Assembly (NCBI GenBank): GCA_029881255.1
Contig: JAOUMY010000017.1
Span: forward strand, 1-50,266
Length of the DNA: 50,266 nt
Source of the DNA: Gammaproteobacteria bacterium
GTDB lineage: Bacteria; Pseudomonadota; Gammaproteobacteria; S012-40
Reading direction: 5' to 3'
The notes under the pieces were generated by a model, which saw only the letters and a list, made by a program, of their open reading frames with translations, had not been told where the DNA came from and made no database searches. The position numbers and the translations under genes were made by a program. Below, piece after piece: positions 1-8,848 of this stretch (the stretch's first letter is position 1; each line of letters opens with the position of its first letter).

Positions 1-636
1 CAGCCTCTTGCCCGCTTCCTGGCGATTTTGCGTGGCGTAACAAATATCGTCTTTCTTCGGCCCCACGATATTGGGGAAACGCTCGCGCAAGGCAGAGATG
101 ACACCGGCGGTATCATCCATTGACAACGTCGTCTGTGTCACAAAGGCGAGATTTTCAGGATCACCTACCGCAAGCTGGGCAACATCGCTTTCATCCTCAA
201 CCAGATAAATACGCCCTTTACCCAGGGATTGGTCGTATTGCCCCAAGGTGCCTTCCACTTCCGGGTGCCCCTGGTGGCCGATTAGGATCACATCGCGCCC
301 GGATTTCTGGTGGCGCACGACTTCCATATGAACCTTGGTTACCAATGGACAGGTCGCATCGAAAACCTTCAAACCACGGCGATCGGCTTCATCGCGCACA
401 CTACGGGCAACGCCGTGCGCACTGAAAATAACAGTCTGATCGTCAGGCACCTCGTCCAGTTCTTCGACGAATATGGCGCCTTTTTCTTTCAGATTGCCGA
501 CCACGAATTTATTGTGGACAACCTCATGACGAACATAGATAGGTGGACCAAACATCTCAAGCGCTCGTTCGACAATCTCGATTGCACGATCGACGCCTGC
601 ACAAAAACCGCGGGGATTGGCCAATTCTACCTGCAT
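1..636 (-). CDS. ispH: 4-hydroxy-3-methylbut-2-enyl diphosphate reductase, 3' end cut by window edge
   Basis: IspH is the [4Fe-4S] enzyme of the last step of the MEP pathway, reducing HMBPP to IPP and DMAPP in the cytoplasm. Reading leftward from ATG at 634-636 the protein begins [20 protein letters not shown], with the first cluster cysteine at about residue 12. The second cysteine lies in DATCPLV and the third in [11 protein letters not shown], so all three cluster ligands are inside the window. The HGVARSV and [10 protein letters not shown] stretches are also family signatures. About 212 codons are visible of the roughly 310 usual; the C-terminus lies left of base 1. It follows fkpB by 13 bp on the same strand, an fkpB-ispH order common in Gammaproteobacteria, so co-transcription is likely. 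Confidence 0.95.
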   Translation of the reverse strand, partial: MQVELANPRGFCAGVDRAIEIVERALEMFGPPIYVRHEVVHNKFVVGNLKEKGAIFVEELDEVPDDQTVIFSAHGVARSVRDEADRRGLKVFDATCPLVTKVHMEVVRHQKSGRDVILIGHQGHPEVEGTLGQYDQSLGKGRIYLVEDESDVAQLAVGDPENLAFVTQTTLSMDDTAGVISALRERFPNIVGPKKDDICYATQNRQEAGKRL

Positions 637-649
637 AACAACCTTCTTC

Positions 650-1090
650 TCATTCAATCGATATCAGTTTGACATCGAAGATTATGTCCTTACCCGCCAG
701 GGGGTGATTAAAATCAACGGTAACCGACGATTCGCCGATTTCGCGTATCATACCGGCCACGTCTTCGCCGGAGGGGGAAGTAAACCCGATAATCTGACCC
801 TTTTCAATAGCCATTTCTGCGGGGAATTCCTCACGATCCATGTCCATAATGCGTTCCAGGTCGGGCATGCCAAACGCCTGTTCGGGTCCAAGCTCTACCG
901 TTTTCTCCTCGCCAGCCGCCATCCCGAGTAACACTTGTTCCAAACCTGCGATCAGCTCGCCTTGTCCAAGCGTCAGCGTTAAAGGCTCCTCGTCGAAGGT
1001 GTCCTCCAGGATAATTCCTTCCGCGGAAGCCAAACGACAGTGAACAATCACTGTGCTGCCAGTCTGCGCGACTTTCCCAGTAGAGACCAC
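650..1090 (-). CDS. fkpB: FKBP-type peptidyl-prolyl cis-trans isomerase, SlpA/FkpB type
   Basis: A 146-residue FKBP-fold prolyl isomerase and chaperone of the SlyD/SlpA group. The N-terminal FKBP half includes [19 protein letters not shown], followed by the inserted-flap region with [13 protein letters not shown], and a C-terminal stretch [18 protein letters not shown], the typical ending of SlpA proteins. No histidine-rich tail is present, which favours FkpB over SlyD. The start is GTG at 1088-1090; its first base is shared with the argJ stop (TAGTG), implying translational coupling to argJ. ispH follows 13 bp downstream. Cytoplasmic; no signal peptide. Confidence 0.92.
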   Translation of the reverse strand: MVSTGKVAQTGSTVIVHCRLASAEGIILEDTFDEEPLTLTLGQGELIAGLEQVLLGMAAGEEKTVELGPEQAFGMPDLERIMDMDREEFPAEMAIEKGQIIGFTSPSGEDVAGMIREIGESSVTVDFNHPLAGKDIIFDVKLISIE

Positions 1091-2310
1091 TAGCTTCGAT
1101 ACTCCGCGTTGATGGTGACATAGTCATGGGAAAAATCCGTGGTCCACACCGTAGCCGATTCATCGCCACGTCTCAATTCGATACGCACCGTGATTTCACT
1201 CTGATTCATGACGTTTTGACCTTGTTCTTCCGTATAGCCTGACGCACGACAGCCGTGCTCAACGATACAAACTTCATTTAGATAGACGTCGATTTTGTCG
1301 ACATTCAGACCGGGAACATTGGAGCGACCGATGGCCGCCAGAATTCTCCCCCAATTGGGATCACTGGCATAAAACGCCGTCTTCACCAAAGGCGAATGAG
1401 CAACGGTAAACGCCACGTCTTCACATTCCAGCAGATTCGCTCCGCTGTTGACCTCTATCGTCATAAACTTAGTAGCGCCTTCTCCATCGCGCACCAGCAT
1501 TTGCGCCAGGCGCTGACAATGACTGATAACCGCCATGCGAAACATTGCATATTCTGCGGAAGTCGCATCGTCAATGATAGGCATTTCTGCCTTCTGAGTC
1601 GCTATCAAAACACAACTGTCATTAGTCGAAGTATCTGAATCGATAGTGATGCGATTGAAAGAAAGATCTACAGCCTCGGACAGACACTGCTGTAATAGTT
1701 CTGGATCAATCCGCGCATCAGTCGCAACAAAAGCCAGCATCGTCGCCATATTAGGGCGTATCATGCCCGCCCCTTTGCAAATCCCTGTTATCTGAATCTG
1801 CGCGCCACCGATTTCGATTTGATCGCTAATCCCTTTGGGCAAGGTGTCCGTCGTCATAATACCCTTGGCGGCTTCTACCCACGCATCCGCGTTTAGTGCC
1901 GACAAGGCTTTGCCGATACCGGATTCCAACTTTTCCATCGGTAAAAACTCACCGATTACACCGGTGGAAAAAGGTAAAACCTGCTCGCTTGCGATCCCTG
2001 TTTGCTGTGCAAGTATCTCGCAACTGCGCTGGGCATCGGCATAACCCCGTTCTCCCGTGCCCGCATTGGCGTTGCCCGTATTGATCAACAAATATCGTGG
2101 AGTATTAGAGGCTAAGTGTTCTCGCGCGACTTGAACCGGTGCGGCGCAAAATGCATTGCGTGTAAATGTCGCCGCCACCGCTGCATTTTCTGAAATCTCA
2201 AACACCACCAGATCGCGTCGGTTTTTATAGCGGATTCCCGCTTCACAGACACCAATACGAATACCGTTCACGGCCTCCAAAGAAGATACCGCTTGCAGAC
2301 CAACCGCCAT
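1090..2310 (-). CDS. argJ: Bifunctional ornithine acetyltransferase / N-acetylglutamate synthase
   Basis: ArgJ recycles the acetyl group from N-acetylornithine to glutamate in arginine synthesis, and in bifunctional forms also uses acetyl-CoA. The 406 residues match the family length. The autocleavage and nucleophile site is visible in RPNMATMLAFVATDA, where the Thr after Ala-Thr-Met context becomes the beta-chain N-terminus. The conserved KGAGMI, SFNRITIDSDTSTNDSC and DPNWGRILAAIGRS motifs are present. It starts at ATG 2308-2310 and its stop overlaps the fkpB GTG start by one base. argB lies far away at 38.2 kb, so arginine genes are dispersed. Confidence 0.96.
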   Translation of the reverse strand: MAVGLQAVSSLEAVNGIRIGVCEAGIRYKNRRDLVVFEISENAAVAATFTRNAFCAAPVQVAREHLASNTPRYLLINTGNANAGTGERGYADAQRSCEILAQQTGIASEQVLPFSTGVIGEFLPMEKLESGIGKALSALNADAWVEAAKGIMTTDTLPKGISDQIEIGGAQIQITGICKGAGMIRPNMATMLAFVATDARIDPELLQQCLSEAVDLSFNRITIDSDTSTNDSCVLIATQKAEMPIIDDATSAEYAMFRMAVISHCQRLAQMLVRDGEGATKFMTIEVNSGANLLECEDVAFTVAHSPLVKTAFYASDPNWGRILAAIGRSNVPGLNVDKIDVYLNEVCIVEHGCRASGYTEEQGQNVMNQSEITVRIELRRGDESATVWTTDFSHDYVTINAEYRS

Positions 2311-2414
2311 AGCGCCACACCACCTCGAATAAGTTACACAAGGGCACTATCCTAGCGGGATAGCCAAAGAAAACAAGTGGAAAAGTGATGAAAGCAATAC
2401 CGGACTGAATGAAG

Positions 2415-2771
2415 CTAAAACGCTTCGCCAAAATCATCAATGAATTCGCGTAGCGTCATAAACAGCATAACATTGGCATCCAGATCCTCGGCGGAAAAGC
2501 TAACCCCGATACGGGTTTCCTTTTCATCGATCAAACACCAGACGACAACCGCATTGATGCAAACATTGAATTCGTCGGATACATACTTGATCTGAACCTC
2601 TTTGCCGACGTCAATAGCTTGGGATACAGTCAGGCCCATACCAGAAATAGACACATCGGAAACCAGCGAAAATCCCTGACTGTTGCCTTCGCATTCAATC
2701 AGAAATTGCCCCGGAATATCAGCCTTCGCCAGACTTTCCCGGTCATGACCACGTCGTTCAAGCGTCATCAT
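2415..2771 (-). CDS. PilZ domain protein (probable c-di-GMP receptor)
   Basis: A 118-residue single-domain PilZ protein. The N-terminal arginine-rich patch (RRGHDRESL) and the DVSISGMG segment correspond to the RxxxR and [D/N]xSxxG c-di-GMP binding motifs of the family. No other domain or signal peptide is seen. It sits between argJ (105 bp away) and the glycerate kinase gene (about 100 bp away) on the same strand, with no evident functional link to either. Ligand binding is inferred from the motifs; the target process cannot be told from context. Confidence 0.85.
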   Translation of the reverse strand: MMTLERRGHDRESLAKADIPGQFLIECEGNSQGFSLVSDVSISGMGLTVSQAIDVGKEVQIKYVSDEFNVCINAVVVWCLIDEKETRIGVSFSAEDLDANVMLFMTLREFIDDFGEAF

Positions 2772-2869
2772 TACACCTCACTGTCCCGTTTCCCCCAATC
2801 TATCCCTAAATTCATTCCGCGTATAAAAATTTATCACAGAAAACAGCGTATTGTCCGAAGATACCTAAA

Positions 2870-4105
2870 TCATATCGGCTGATAAATCGGCTGTTTAAAC
2901 ACAATAATCAGATCTGTGACATTGGTTCCAGTGATTCGTTTGGGTAGCAAGGAATCGATTACTCCTAGACATTCCCCACTGCGCGCCTGGCAAATATACT
3001 CTTTAATATCAATCCCCTGCGCACGCAGCGCATGCGCACTATGGCAATCGACTATCGCCCCTGCTGCATCCGCATTTCCATCGACGCCATCGGTACTTGC
3101 ACAAAGCGCCGTCCAGGCGAATTTAGACACATTTTGCGACTCTACCGCCAGCAATTTAATAAGATGCAAGGCCAGCGCTGTCATGCGACCGCCGCGCCCC
3201 GGCGTCGTGGGCAGGCTCACTGTAGGTTCGCCGCTCCAGATGTGCATGCCATCGCCAGACGCCCGCAGCGTTTCCACTATCTCTGCTGCAACTTCGGCCA
3301 CATCACCATCAAGATAGGAGCTATGCAATGTCACTTCAAAGTCTGGATTTACGAAACTGCTAGCCGCGCTACGCGCCGTAGATGCGCTCGCTAATATGCG
3401 CGCATCTCTACAGCATGGCTCAGTATTTGTGGGTAAAGTGCTAAATAAACGCGCTATCGACGCTGGTAAACCCTCCACTTCGCTAGCGACACCAGAGGGA
3501 AACAACAAGCCCGAGCCTATCACCGAAGGGTCGTCCCCAGGGACATCAGAGATATACCACGCTCGACATTCCGCAACGCGGAAAAAATGGCACAAACCAC
3601 CCCCTTTGATCCGCGACAAGCGCCGTCGTACTTCGTTAATCTCGGTTATGCTATAACCATTGGCCAGTAGCCACTGATTGGTCGTCTGCAAATCCAACAG
3701 CGTGACACCAGAAGCCAAGCTCTCGACCATAGCAGAACTCCCCCCAGAAAGCAGAAACAGAAGCTTCGCATCCTCAGGCAATTCACGCAGAAAACCAATC
3801 AAGCGCTCGCCTGCCTGCAAACTGCCCTGGTTGGGTATCGGGTGTCCGCTGTATAAAATCTCTACAAAATCAGGGAAGGATTTCTCACCGAGATAATCAG
3901 GCGCCGTAATGAGCAAGGCTTTTTCTGGAAGACCGGAAAGCGCCCCTTGCATCATGCTCGCCGCTGCCTTGCCTATGGCGATGACCGCATTTGGTCGATA
4001 ACCACTGCTCGATAGCGCATCTGCCACACAGACCTGGCCATTCACCTGGCGGAGTATGTGCTCGTACAACCCCATGATCATGGCGCGCGGGTCATTCACG
4101 AACAA
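2870..4105 (-). CDS. Glycerate 2-kinase (MOFRL/DUF4147 family)
   Basis: Phosphorylates D-glycerate to 2-phosphoglycerate, feeding lower glycolysis. The 411-residue protein has the DUF4147 N-terminal domain, including IAIGKAAASMMQGAL (nucleotide-binding loop), LFLLSGGSSAM and IKGGGLCHF motifs. The C-terminal MOFRL domain contains WTALCASTDGVDGNADAAGA. Homologues are called GckA or TtuD. Start ATG at 4103-4105. The gene stands alone: upstream is a long intergenic region and downstream the PilZ gene. No glyoxylate or tartrate pathway gene lies nearby. Confidence 0.88.
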   Translation of the reverse strand: MFVNDPRAMIMGLYEHILRQVNGQVCVADALSSSGYRPNAVIAIGKAAASMMQGALSGLPEKALLITAPDYLGEKSFPDFVEILYSGHPIPNQGSLQAGERLIGFLRELPEDAKLLFLLSGGSSAMVESLASGVTLLDLQTTNQWLLANGYSITEINEVRRRLSRIKGGGLCHFFRVAECRAWYISDVPGDDPSVIGSGLLFPSGVASEVEGLPASIARLFSTLPTNTEPCCRDARILASASTARSAASSFVNPDFEVTLHSSYLDGDVAEVAAEIVETLRASGDGMHIWSGEPTVSLPTTPGRGGRMTALALHLIKLLAVESQNVSKFAWTALCASTDGVDGNADAAGAIVDCHSAHALRAQGIDIKEYICQARSGECLGVIDSLLPKRITGTNVTDLIIVFKQPIYQPI

Positions 4106-4414
4106 GTCTCCTAAGAAAGCGTCAAGGAATTATCGACAGGAATTAAGACTTCGTCAAAATTTCGTAAGGCCATCGCTTTTGCGACGTTGTTTTGCCGCTT
4201 TCTCGGCGCGATTTCGCCATATACCGGAATGCAAACTGGCATATGTCCACCAATCACCTTTCATGCATATTGAAACCTATAACAATACAGTCAGTTAACA
4301 CGTCCACAAAAGAAAAGATAAAAACTGGCACAAGCAATGCAATTACTACTATGTCTCGATTGAGCAGTACGAGACGGACGCTATTTTCATTTTTCTCTCA
4401 TCCTCCCTATAGGA
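4106..4414. other. Intergenic stretch upstream of the orphan terminator
   Basis: About 310 bp between the divergent glycerate kinase start and the terminator at 4415. It should contain the glycerate kinase promoter. I found no convincing -35/-10 pair, no conserved riboswitch-like motif and no credible coding sequence; the open frames here lack ribosome sites and family resemblance. It could encode a short RNA ending at the terminator. Confidence 0.4.
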
Positions 4415-4448
4415 AGGGATGCCCCAAAAGGGCATCCCTCTTTTTTTT
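4415..4448 (+). terminator. Strong intrinsic terminator with no coding gene upstream on its strand
   Basis: Stem GGGATGCCC (4416-4424) pairs with GGGCATCCC (4430-4438) around a CAAAA loop, followed at once by TC and a run of eight T. The T-run is only on the plus strand, so it ends plus-strand transcripts. The nearest gene upstream (glycerate kinase) runs the other way. It therefore terminates an unannotated plus-strand transcript or acts as a leader attenuator for the DUF1566 pair that begins about 130 bp downstream. Confidence 0.85.
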
Positions 4449-4575
4449 ACCCTGCGTTTTACTCAGCTTTGTCATTATATTTTAAGCAAATACATGTTAG
4501 TTTGTGCGCTATGTCCGGTATTCAAAAAATGACTTAACAGCACGGACATTCACACTCTACGTGGGCAGGGAATAT

Positions 4576-5211
4576 ATGTATAAACTCATCACTCTCGGCG
4601 CGTGGCTGATCACATTGAGTTTTCCGATCATTGCTGACGCTGCCTGTAAAACTGATCTGCCATACCATATCATGGATCGTTACGTTGATAATGGCGATGG
4701 TACCGTCAACGACTCACTGACTGGCCTGACCTGGATGCGATGCCCGTTGGGACGTAACTGGGACCAGGAAAAACGTATCTGTGATACGCCTTATGAAGGC
4801 ACCACGCGTCTCGATATACAAGATACCTGGAACCGCGTCTTGGTTGAGACGCAAAATCTCAATCAAAATGGTGGCTATGCCGGTATCACTACCTGGCGCG
4901 TGCCCAATATCAAGGAGCTGGCGTCGCTTATCATGCTGCACTGCTATCCACCGATCGACACCTCGATCTTCCCTGATGCTGCATCAAAAACTGGCGCAAC
5001 AAAATTCTGGAGCTCGACGCCCTCTCGCAAGATTGCACAGATCAATATTAACAAAGACAAAAATGCGACACCGATCTATCAATATCACACCCAGGCCTGG
5101 ACATTTTCACTCGTCGATAATCAGGCCGCTGGCAAAGCCGCGGAAACCCCGACCCACGAAAAACATCATGTCATGTTGATAAGTGGTGATTCCGCCACCG
5201 GGGGGAGATAG
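4576..5211 (+). CDS. Exported DUF1566 (Lcl C-terminal-like) protein
   Basis: A 211-residue protein with a Sec signal peptide (MYKLITLGAWLITLSFPIIADA, cleavage near ADA-A). The body carries the DUF1566 hallmarks: NGDGTVNDSLTGLTWMRC near the start of the mature protein, TTWRVPNIKELASLI in the middle and a tryptophan-rich WSSTPS segment. The domain is related to the Legionella collagen-like adhesin C-terminus; its function is not firmly known. I chose ATG 4576 rather than 4504 because it directly precedes the signal peptide and has a GGGAA site upstream. It abuts the next gene, also DUF1566, with no gap, so the two form an operon. Confidence 0.8.
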   Translation: MYKLITLGAWLITLSFPIIADAACKTDLPYHIMDRYVDNGDGTVNDSLTGLTWMRCPLGRNWDQEKRICDTPYEGTTRLDIQDTWNRVLVETQNLNQNGGYAGITTWRVPNIKELASLIMLHCYPPIDTSIFPDAASKTGATKFWSSTPSRKIAQININKDKNATPIYQYHTQAWTFSLVDNQAAGKAAETPTHEKHHVMLISGDSATGGR

Positions 5212-6114
5212 ATGAAATACATGTCGCGCTATACGTTAGTGGGAGCTGTAACATGTGTACTGGTTTTGAGTGCATGTGAACCATATGTTGGTGATAGAGG
5301 AACTGACGGTGATCGACGAGGGGGTATAAAAGGCTCGACAACTCGCCTGGTCCTCAATGACACTGGCGTCGATTTTTACCAGCAACACATGGTCGCCGAT
5401 TCTCCATATGAGATTATTCCGGCCTCGCCTATCAAAGGTTCTGCCGCAGCTCCTGGCCAGGATGCTGACAGTGGGCGTGACGTTTCAGACGCCAATCCTG
5501 CTGATGGCAAAGGCGGATTCAGTTTTACCAAACTGGATGGCGCGACAGGCGCTGAGCTGCCTGACGATGCACAGGTATGGGGGTGTGTTCGCGACAATGT
5601 CACCAACTTGATATGGGAAACCAAAACGGTTTCAGGTGAACACGACGCCGGACATATGTACACATGGTATGAACCCGACGCCACTAAAAATGGTGGCGAT
5701 CCAGGCATGGCCGCCGTAGAGGGAGACTGCGCGGGAATCAAATTCCTCAAAGGTAATACCAACGAATTCATTTCCAAAGTGAACAACTTTGAGAAACTAT
5801 GTGGTTTTAGCGATTGGCGCCTACCTAAACGTGAGGAATTTCGATCACTAATTGACTACGGCGTAGAATTGAATTGGTACATAGACGGCGGCGGTGTGCT
5901 GCGTTACGAAAACGCGGTTTATATTGATGAAAAATATTTCCCCAATCTTCACATGCGTCGACATCGTTGGACCGCAGAGACCAGCTATTATAACCCGGCG
6001 CAGGCATGGTCTATACATCCCAATGACGGCAAAAGTGAAGTGCATTCCAAAGCCTGCAGCTCCAATGGCCAAGGCTTTACTAACGGCATTATGCTGGTCA
6101 GAAGTCCCAACTAA
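5212..6114 (+). CDS. DUF1566 domain lipoprotein
   Basis: A 300-residue lipoprotein: the N-terminus MKYMSRYTLVGAVTCVLVLSAC ends in an LSAC lipobox. After a low-complexity, Gly/Asp-rich linker the DUF1566 domain starts about residue 120 with WGCVRDNVTNLIWETKT; later CGFSDWRLPKREEFRSLI gives the characteristic WRLP motif and RWTAETSYYNPAQAW the closing Trp-rich region. The start codon directly follows the stop of the previous DUF1566 gene, so translation is coupled. Surface or periplasmic-face localisation is inferred from the lipobox. Substrate or partner unknown. Confidence 0.82.
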   Translation: MKYMSRYTLVGAVTCVLVLSACEPYVGDRGTDGDRRGGIKGSTTRLVLNDTGVDFYQQHMVADSPYEIIPASPIKGSAAAPGQDADSGRDVSDANPADGKGGFSFTKLDGATGAELPDDAQVWGCVRDNVTNLIWETKTVSGEHDAGHMYTWYEPDATKNGGDPGMAAVEGDCAGIKFLKGNTNEFISKVNNFEKLCGFSDWRLPKREEFRSLIDYGVELNWYIDGGGVLRYENAVYIDEKYFPNLHMRRHRWTAETSYYNPAQAWSIHPNDGKSEVHSKACSSNGQGFTNGIMLVRSPN

Positions 6115-6119
6115 TCACA

Positions 6120-6147
6120 ACAGCGGCGGCAACTCGCCGCTGTTTTA
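6120..6147 (+). terminator. Intrinsic terminator after the DUF1566 pair
   Basis: ACAGCGGCG (6120-6128) pairs with CGCCGCTGT (6135-6143) around GCAACT, followed by TTTTA. It lies 6 bp after the DUF1566 lipoprotein stop and before the convergent ZIP gene. Confidence 0.75.
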
Positions 6148-6166
6148 TTCTTTTCAAAAAATCTGC

Positions 6167-6973
6167 TTAGTGCAACGTTGAGTGCGCAAAATAAATCACC
6201 AGCACGCCGGCCAGTATCAAACTGATCTGTTGCACGCTGGTCTTTAAATCGACTTTTTGATGTAGTCCGGGAATTAAATCGGCAACCGCCACATAGATAA
6301 AACTCGACGCCGCTACTGCCAGAATATACGGCACAAAGTCCTGCACTGGGCCCAAGCTGTAATAAGCCAGAACACCACCAACGACGGTTGTCAGGCTGGA
6401 TAGGATATTGAAAGCCAGCGCTTTGGCACGAGAAAAACCACTTTGCAACAAGATCGCAAAATCACCAACCTCTTGCGGGATCTCGTGGGCCGCAACTGCT
6501 AAGGCGGTAACTATCCCAAGTTCAATATCCATCATGAAGGCAGCCGCGATCAGAACGCCATCAACAAAGTTGTGGACCGCATCGCCGATCAATACCAGGT
6601 TTGCCGCCGGTACGCTCGCCGGTTGGTGATGATGGTGGTGGTGATGTTCGTGGATATCTTCAGGCGCGTGCACTTCACAGTCACTGTGATGACAATGCCT
6701 CCACAACACCAGTTTCTCCAGCACAAAGAACCCAAGCAGTCCCATCAATACGGTCAAAGAAATATTGTGCACGTCAGTTACCCCGGCGCCGATGGCATGG
6801 GGTAGTAGCGCCAATAAGGCCGCGCTCAATAAAGCACCAATGGCGAAGCTCACCAGATGGGGTATTAGACGTGTGCGCCACAATGCCGGAAGCAACAGAA
6901 AAACAGCGGCTGCCATAACGCTAAGGACGCCACCCACCAGGCTGAAGATGATGATCCAGGTTAGCGTGCTCAC
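6167..6973 (-). CDS. ZIP family metal transporter
   Basis: A 268-residue inner-membrane ZIP (ZupT/GufA-like) divalent metal importer. Several hydrophobic segments flank a histidine-rich cytoplasmic loop at about residues 96-118 (HSDCEVHAPEDIHEHHHHHH). The metal-site helices carry HNFVDGVLIAAAF (TM4) and HEIPQEVGDFAILL (TM5), the family signature. Substrate is most likely zinc or another divalent ion, but this cannot be settled from sequence. It converges on the DUF1566 operon, with a terminator between, and its start is about 60 bp from the pgeF stop. Confidence 0.9.
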   Translation of the reverse strand: MSTLTWIIIFSLVGGVLSVMAAAVFLLLPALWRTRLIPHLVSFAIGALLSAALLALLPHAIGAGVTDVHNISLTVLMGLLGFFVLEKLVLWRHCHHSDCEVHAPEDIHEHHHHHHHQPASVPAANLVLIGDAVHNFVDGVLIAAAFMMDIELGIVTALAVAAHEIPQEVGDFAILLQSGFSRAKALAFNILSSLTTVVGGVLAYYSLGPVQDFVPYILAVAASSFIYVAVADLIPGLHQKVDLKTSVQQISLILAGVLVIYFAHSTLH

Positions 6974-7032
6974 GCAAAGACCTTGTTTGGGGAAAGTTGG
7001 CGAATCATACTGGATTCACGGCCCATATCCAA

Positions 7033-7776
7033 TTAGTCAGCCATCCAGATCAGACTAACCATGCGTCCCGTCCTGCCGTCACGGCGAAAAGAGAAGAACC
7101 GAGATCTATCGGTATAAGTACAATACCCGCCACCATGGATCGCAGTAACACCCGCATTTGTCAGACGCAAACGCGCGAGGGCGTAAATATCCGCGAAGTA
7201 TTTTCCAGGTCCGCCGGGCTTAAATGCCCCGGCGCTACAGGCATCGTGCTCCACAAATCCGGCATAAACGTCCTCACCAACCTCAAAGGCCTCGGGACCA
7301 ATAGCAGGCCCAAGCCAGGCAACAATATCTTTTCCAACGGCCGGCAAAGCGGATATTGTCGCCTCGAGCACGCCAGACAGCAGACCGCGCCATCCCGCAT
7401 GGGCGGCAGCCACACAGCTGCCATCGCGGGAACAGAACAATACCGGCAGGCAATCCGCGGTCATCACTGCGCACACCACGCCAGGAGTTGTGCTGTAGCT
7501 GGCGTCGGCGGCGGTTCCCATCGGAGCGCGCGCTGCATCAACAACGGCGATTCCGTGAATCTGCTGCAACCATCTGGGTTCAGACGGTAGATGCACCTGT
7601 TCTATCAAACGTTGCCGATTGGCAGCCACATGTTGCGGACGATCCTCGACATGATCTCCAAAATTGAAACTATCAAAGGGAGGCTCGCTGACACCGCCAG
7701 TTCGCAATGTCGACAAAGCCAATACATTAGCAGGTGCTGGCCACTCCGGGACTATCCAGTCACTCCTTGTGCTCAC
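7033..7776 (-). CDS. pgeF: Peptidoglycan editing factor (purine nucleoside phosphorylase YfiH/LACC1 family)
   Basis: A 247-residue YfiH/PgeF protein. Family members correct mis-incorporated residues in peptidoglycan precursors and have purine nucleoside phosphorylase or adenosine deaminase activity. The metal-site residues appear in TADCLPVLF (Cys), AAAHAGWRGLLSG (His) and the LGPAIGPEAFEVGEDV motif. The C-terminus has GGGYCTYTDRSRFFSFRRDG. It overlaps the rluD stop by 17 bp; rluD-pgeF is a conserved pair in Gammaproteobacteria, indicating one transcript. Confidence 0.93.
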   Translation of the reverse strand: MSTRSDWIVPEWPAPANVLALSTLRTGGVSEPPFDSFNFGDHVEDRPQHVAANRQRLIEQVHLPSEPRWLQQIHGIAVVDAARAPMGTAADASYSTTPGVVCAVMTADCLPVLFCSRDGSCVAAAHAGWRGLLSGVLEATISALPAVGKDIVAWLGPAIGPEAFEVGEDVYAGFVEHDACSAGAFKPGGPGKYFADIYALARLRLTNAGVTAIHGGGYCTYTDRSRFFSFRRDGRTGRMVSLIWMAD

Positions 7777-8731
7777 GATAATCCTCCCTCATCGCCGATA
7801 TCAGCGCTTTCAGATCCTCAGGTATCGGTGATTCCCACGACATATACTCACCGGTGATCGGATGCTCCAGTCCCAGTCGTTGCGCGTGCAAAGCCTGGCG
7901 CTTAAAGCCACGCAAACACTCGGCAAAATGCGCACTCGCAGCCGGCGGAATTTTCAGGCGACCGCCATACACAGGATCGCCGACGATTGGGTGTTTGATA
8001 TAGGCCATGTGCACGCGAATCTGGTGAGTACGCCCGGTGTCCAACTTTACCCGCAACAAGGTATGGGCGCGAAAGCGTTCCTCCAGTCGGTAATGCGTCA
8101 GCGCAGGCTTGCCGCTATGTGAAACAGCCTGGCGGGTTCGCACCGAGGGATGGCGACCAATGGGCTCATCAATCATACCGCCGGCTGTCATCTCACCCCA
8201 CACCAATGCCAGATACTCGCGATCAAAATCCCGGTCTTGCAGAGCCTCGACCAGACGGGTGTGCGCGGCGATGGTTCGCGCCACTACTAACAAGCCGGTG
8301 GTTTCTTTATCCAGTCGGTGTACCACCCCCGCGCGCGGCACTTTAGCCAACGCAGCATCATGGTGGACCAGTGCATTCACCATCGTGTTATCCGGGTTGC
8401 CCGCACCAGGATGCACTACCAGTCCCGAAGGCTTGTCTATCACCATGATGTGTTCGTCTTCGTAGACGACATCAAGCGGTATCGGCTGCGCATCCCAGTT
8501 TTCTGTCTCCACGGCTTCCAAAGCCGCCTCAACATTCACCTGGACCTCGCCACCCACCTTGAGTTTCTCGCGTCCAGGTACGACCTCGCCATTGAGGGTA
8601 ACGAGTCCGTCCTTGATCCACTTTTGTATGCGGCTGCGCGAGTAATCTGGCAACTCCCGTGCAAGAAACTGATCCAGCCGAAGGCCGTAATCGAGATGTG
8701 AAATCTTCAGATGCAGTATTTTTTCAGACAT
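7760..8731 (-). CDS. rluD: 23S rRNA pseudouridine synthase RluD
   Basis: Makes pseudouridines 1911, 1915 and 1917 in helix 69 of 23S rRNA. The 323-residue protein has an N-terminal S4 RNA-binding domain (about 14-75: GLRLDQFLARELPDYSRSRI, then IKDGLVTLNG) and the RluA-type catalytic domain, with the catalytic Asp in VVHRLDKETTGLLVVA and the TGRTHQIRVHMAYIKHPIVGD motif. It diverges from bamD with about 120 bp between them, a widely conserved arrangement, and overlaps pgeF downstream. Confidence 0.95.
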   Translation of the reverse strand: MSEKILHLKISHLDYGLRLDQFLARELPDYSRSRIQKWIKDGLVTLNGEVVPGREKLKVGGEVQVNVEAALEAVETENWDAQPIPLDVVYEDEHIMVIDKPSGLVVHPGAGNPDNTMVNALVHHDAALAKVPRAGVVHRLDKETTGLLVVARTIAAHTRLVEALQDRDFDREYLALVWGEMTAGGMIDEPIGRHPSVRTRQAVSHSGKPALTHYRLEERFRAHTLLRVKLDTGRTHQIRVHMAYIKHPIVGDPVYGGRLKIPPAASAHFAECLRGFKRQALHAQRLGLEHPITGEYMSWESPIPEDLKALISAMREDYREHKE

Positions 8732-8848
8732 TTTCCGTCCAGGTGGGTTGTGGCCAAGCGCGCCATTATAACCAAATCAGGGAATTGGCTTATAGCAGAC
8801 GAGAAGCTGTTATATACTAGGCCTCTTTCAGACTGCATCCGAGACCAC

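Noticed and set aside
4504-4575. Upstream start for the first DUF1566 protein
   Set aside because: The extra 24 residues precede a complete signal peptide and have no ribosome site.
8797-8835. Full promoter for bamD
   Set aside because: A TATACT -10-like hexamer is present, but the only TTGGCT upstream is 22 bp away, outside the usual spacing.
8711-8848. A longer BamD starting at 8711
   Set aside because: It would bury the lipoprotein signal inside the protein and overlap rluD on the other strand; ATG 8849 opens directly on the signal peptide.
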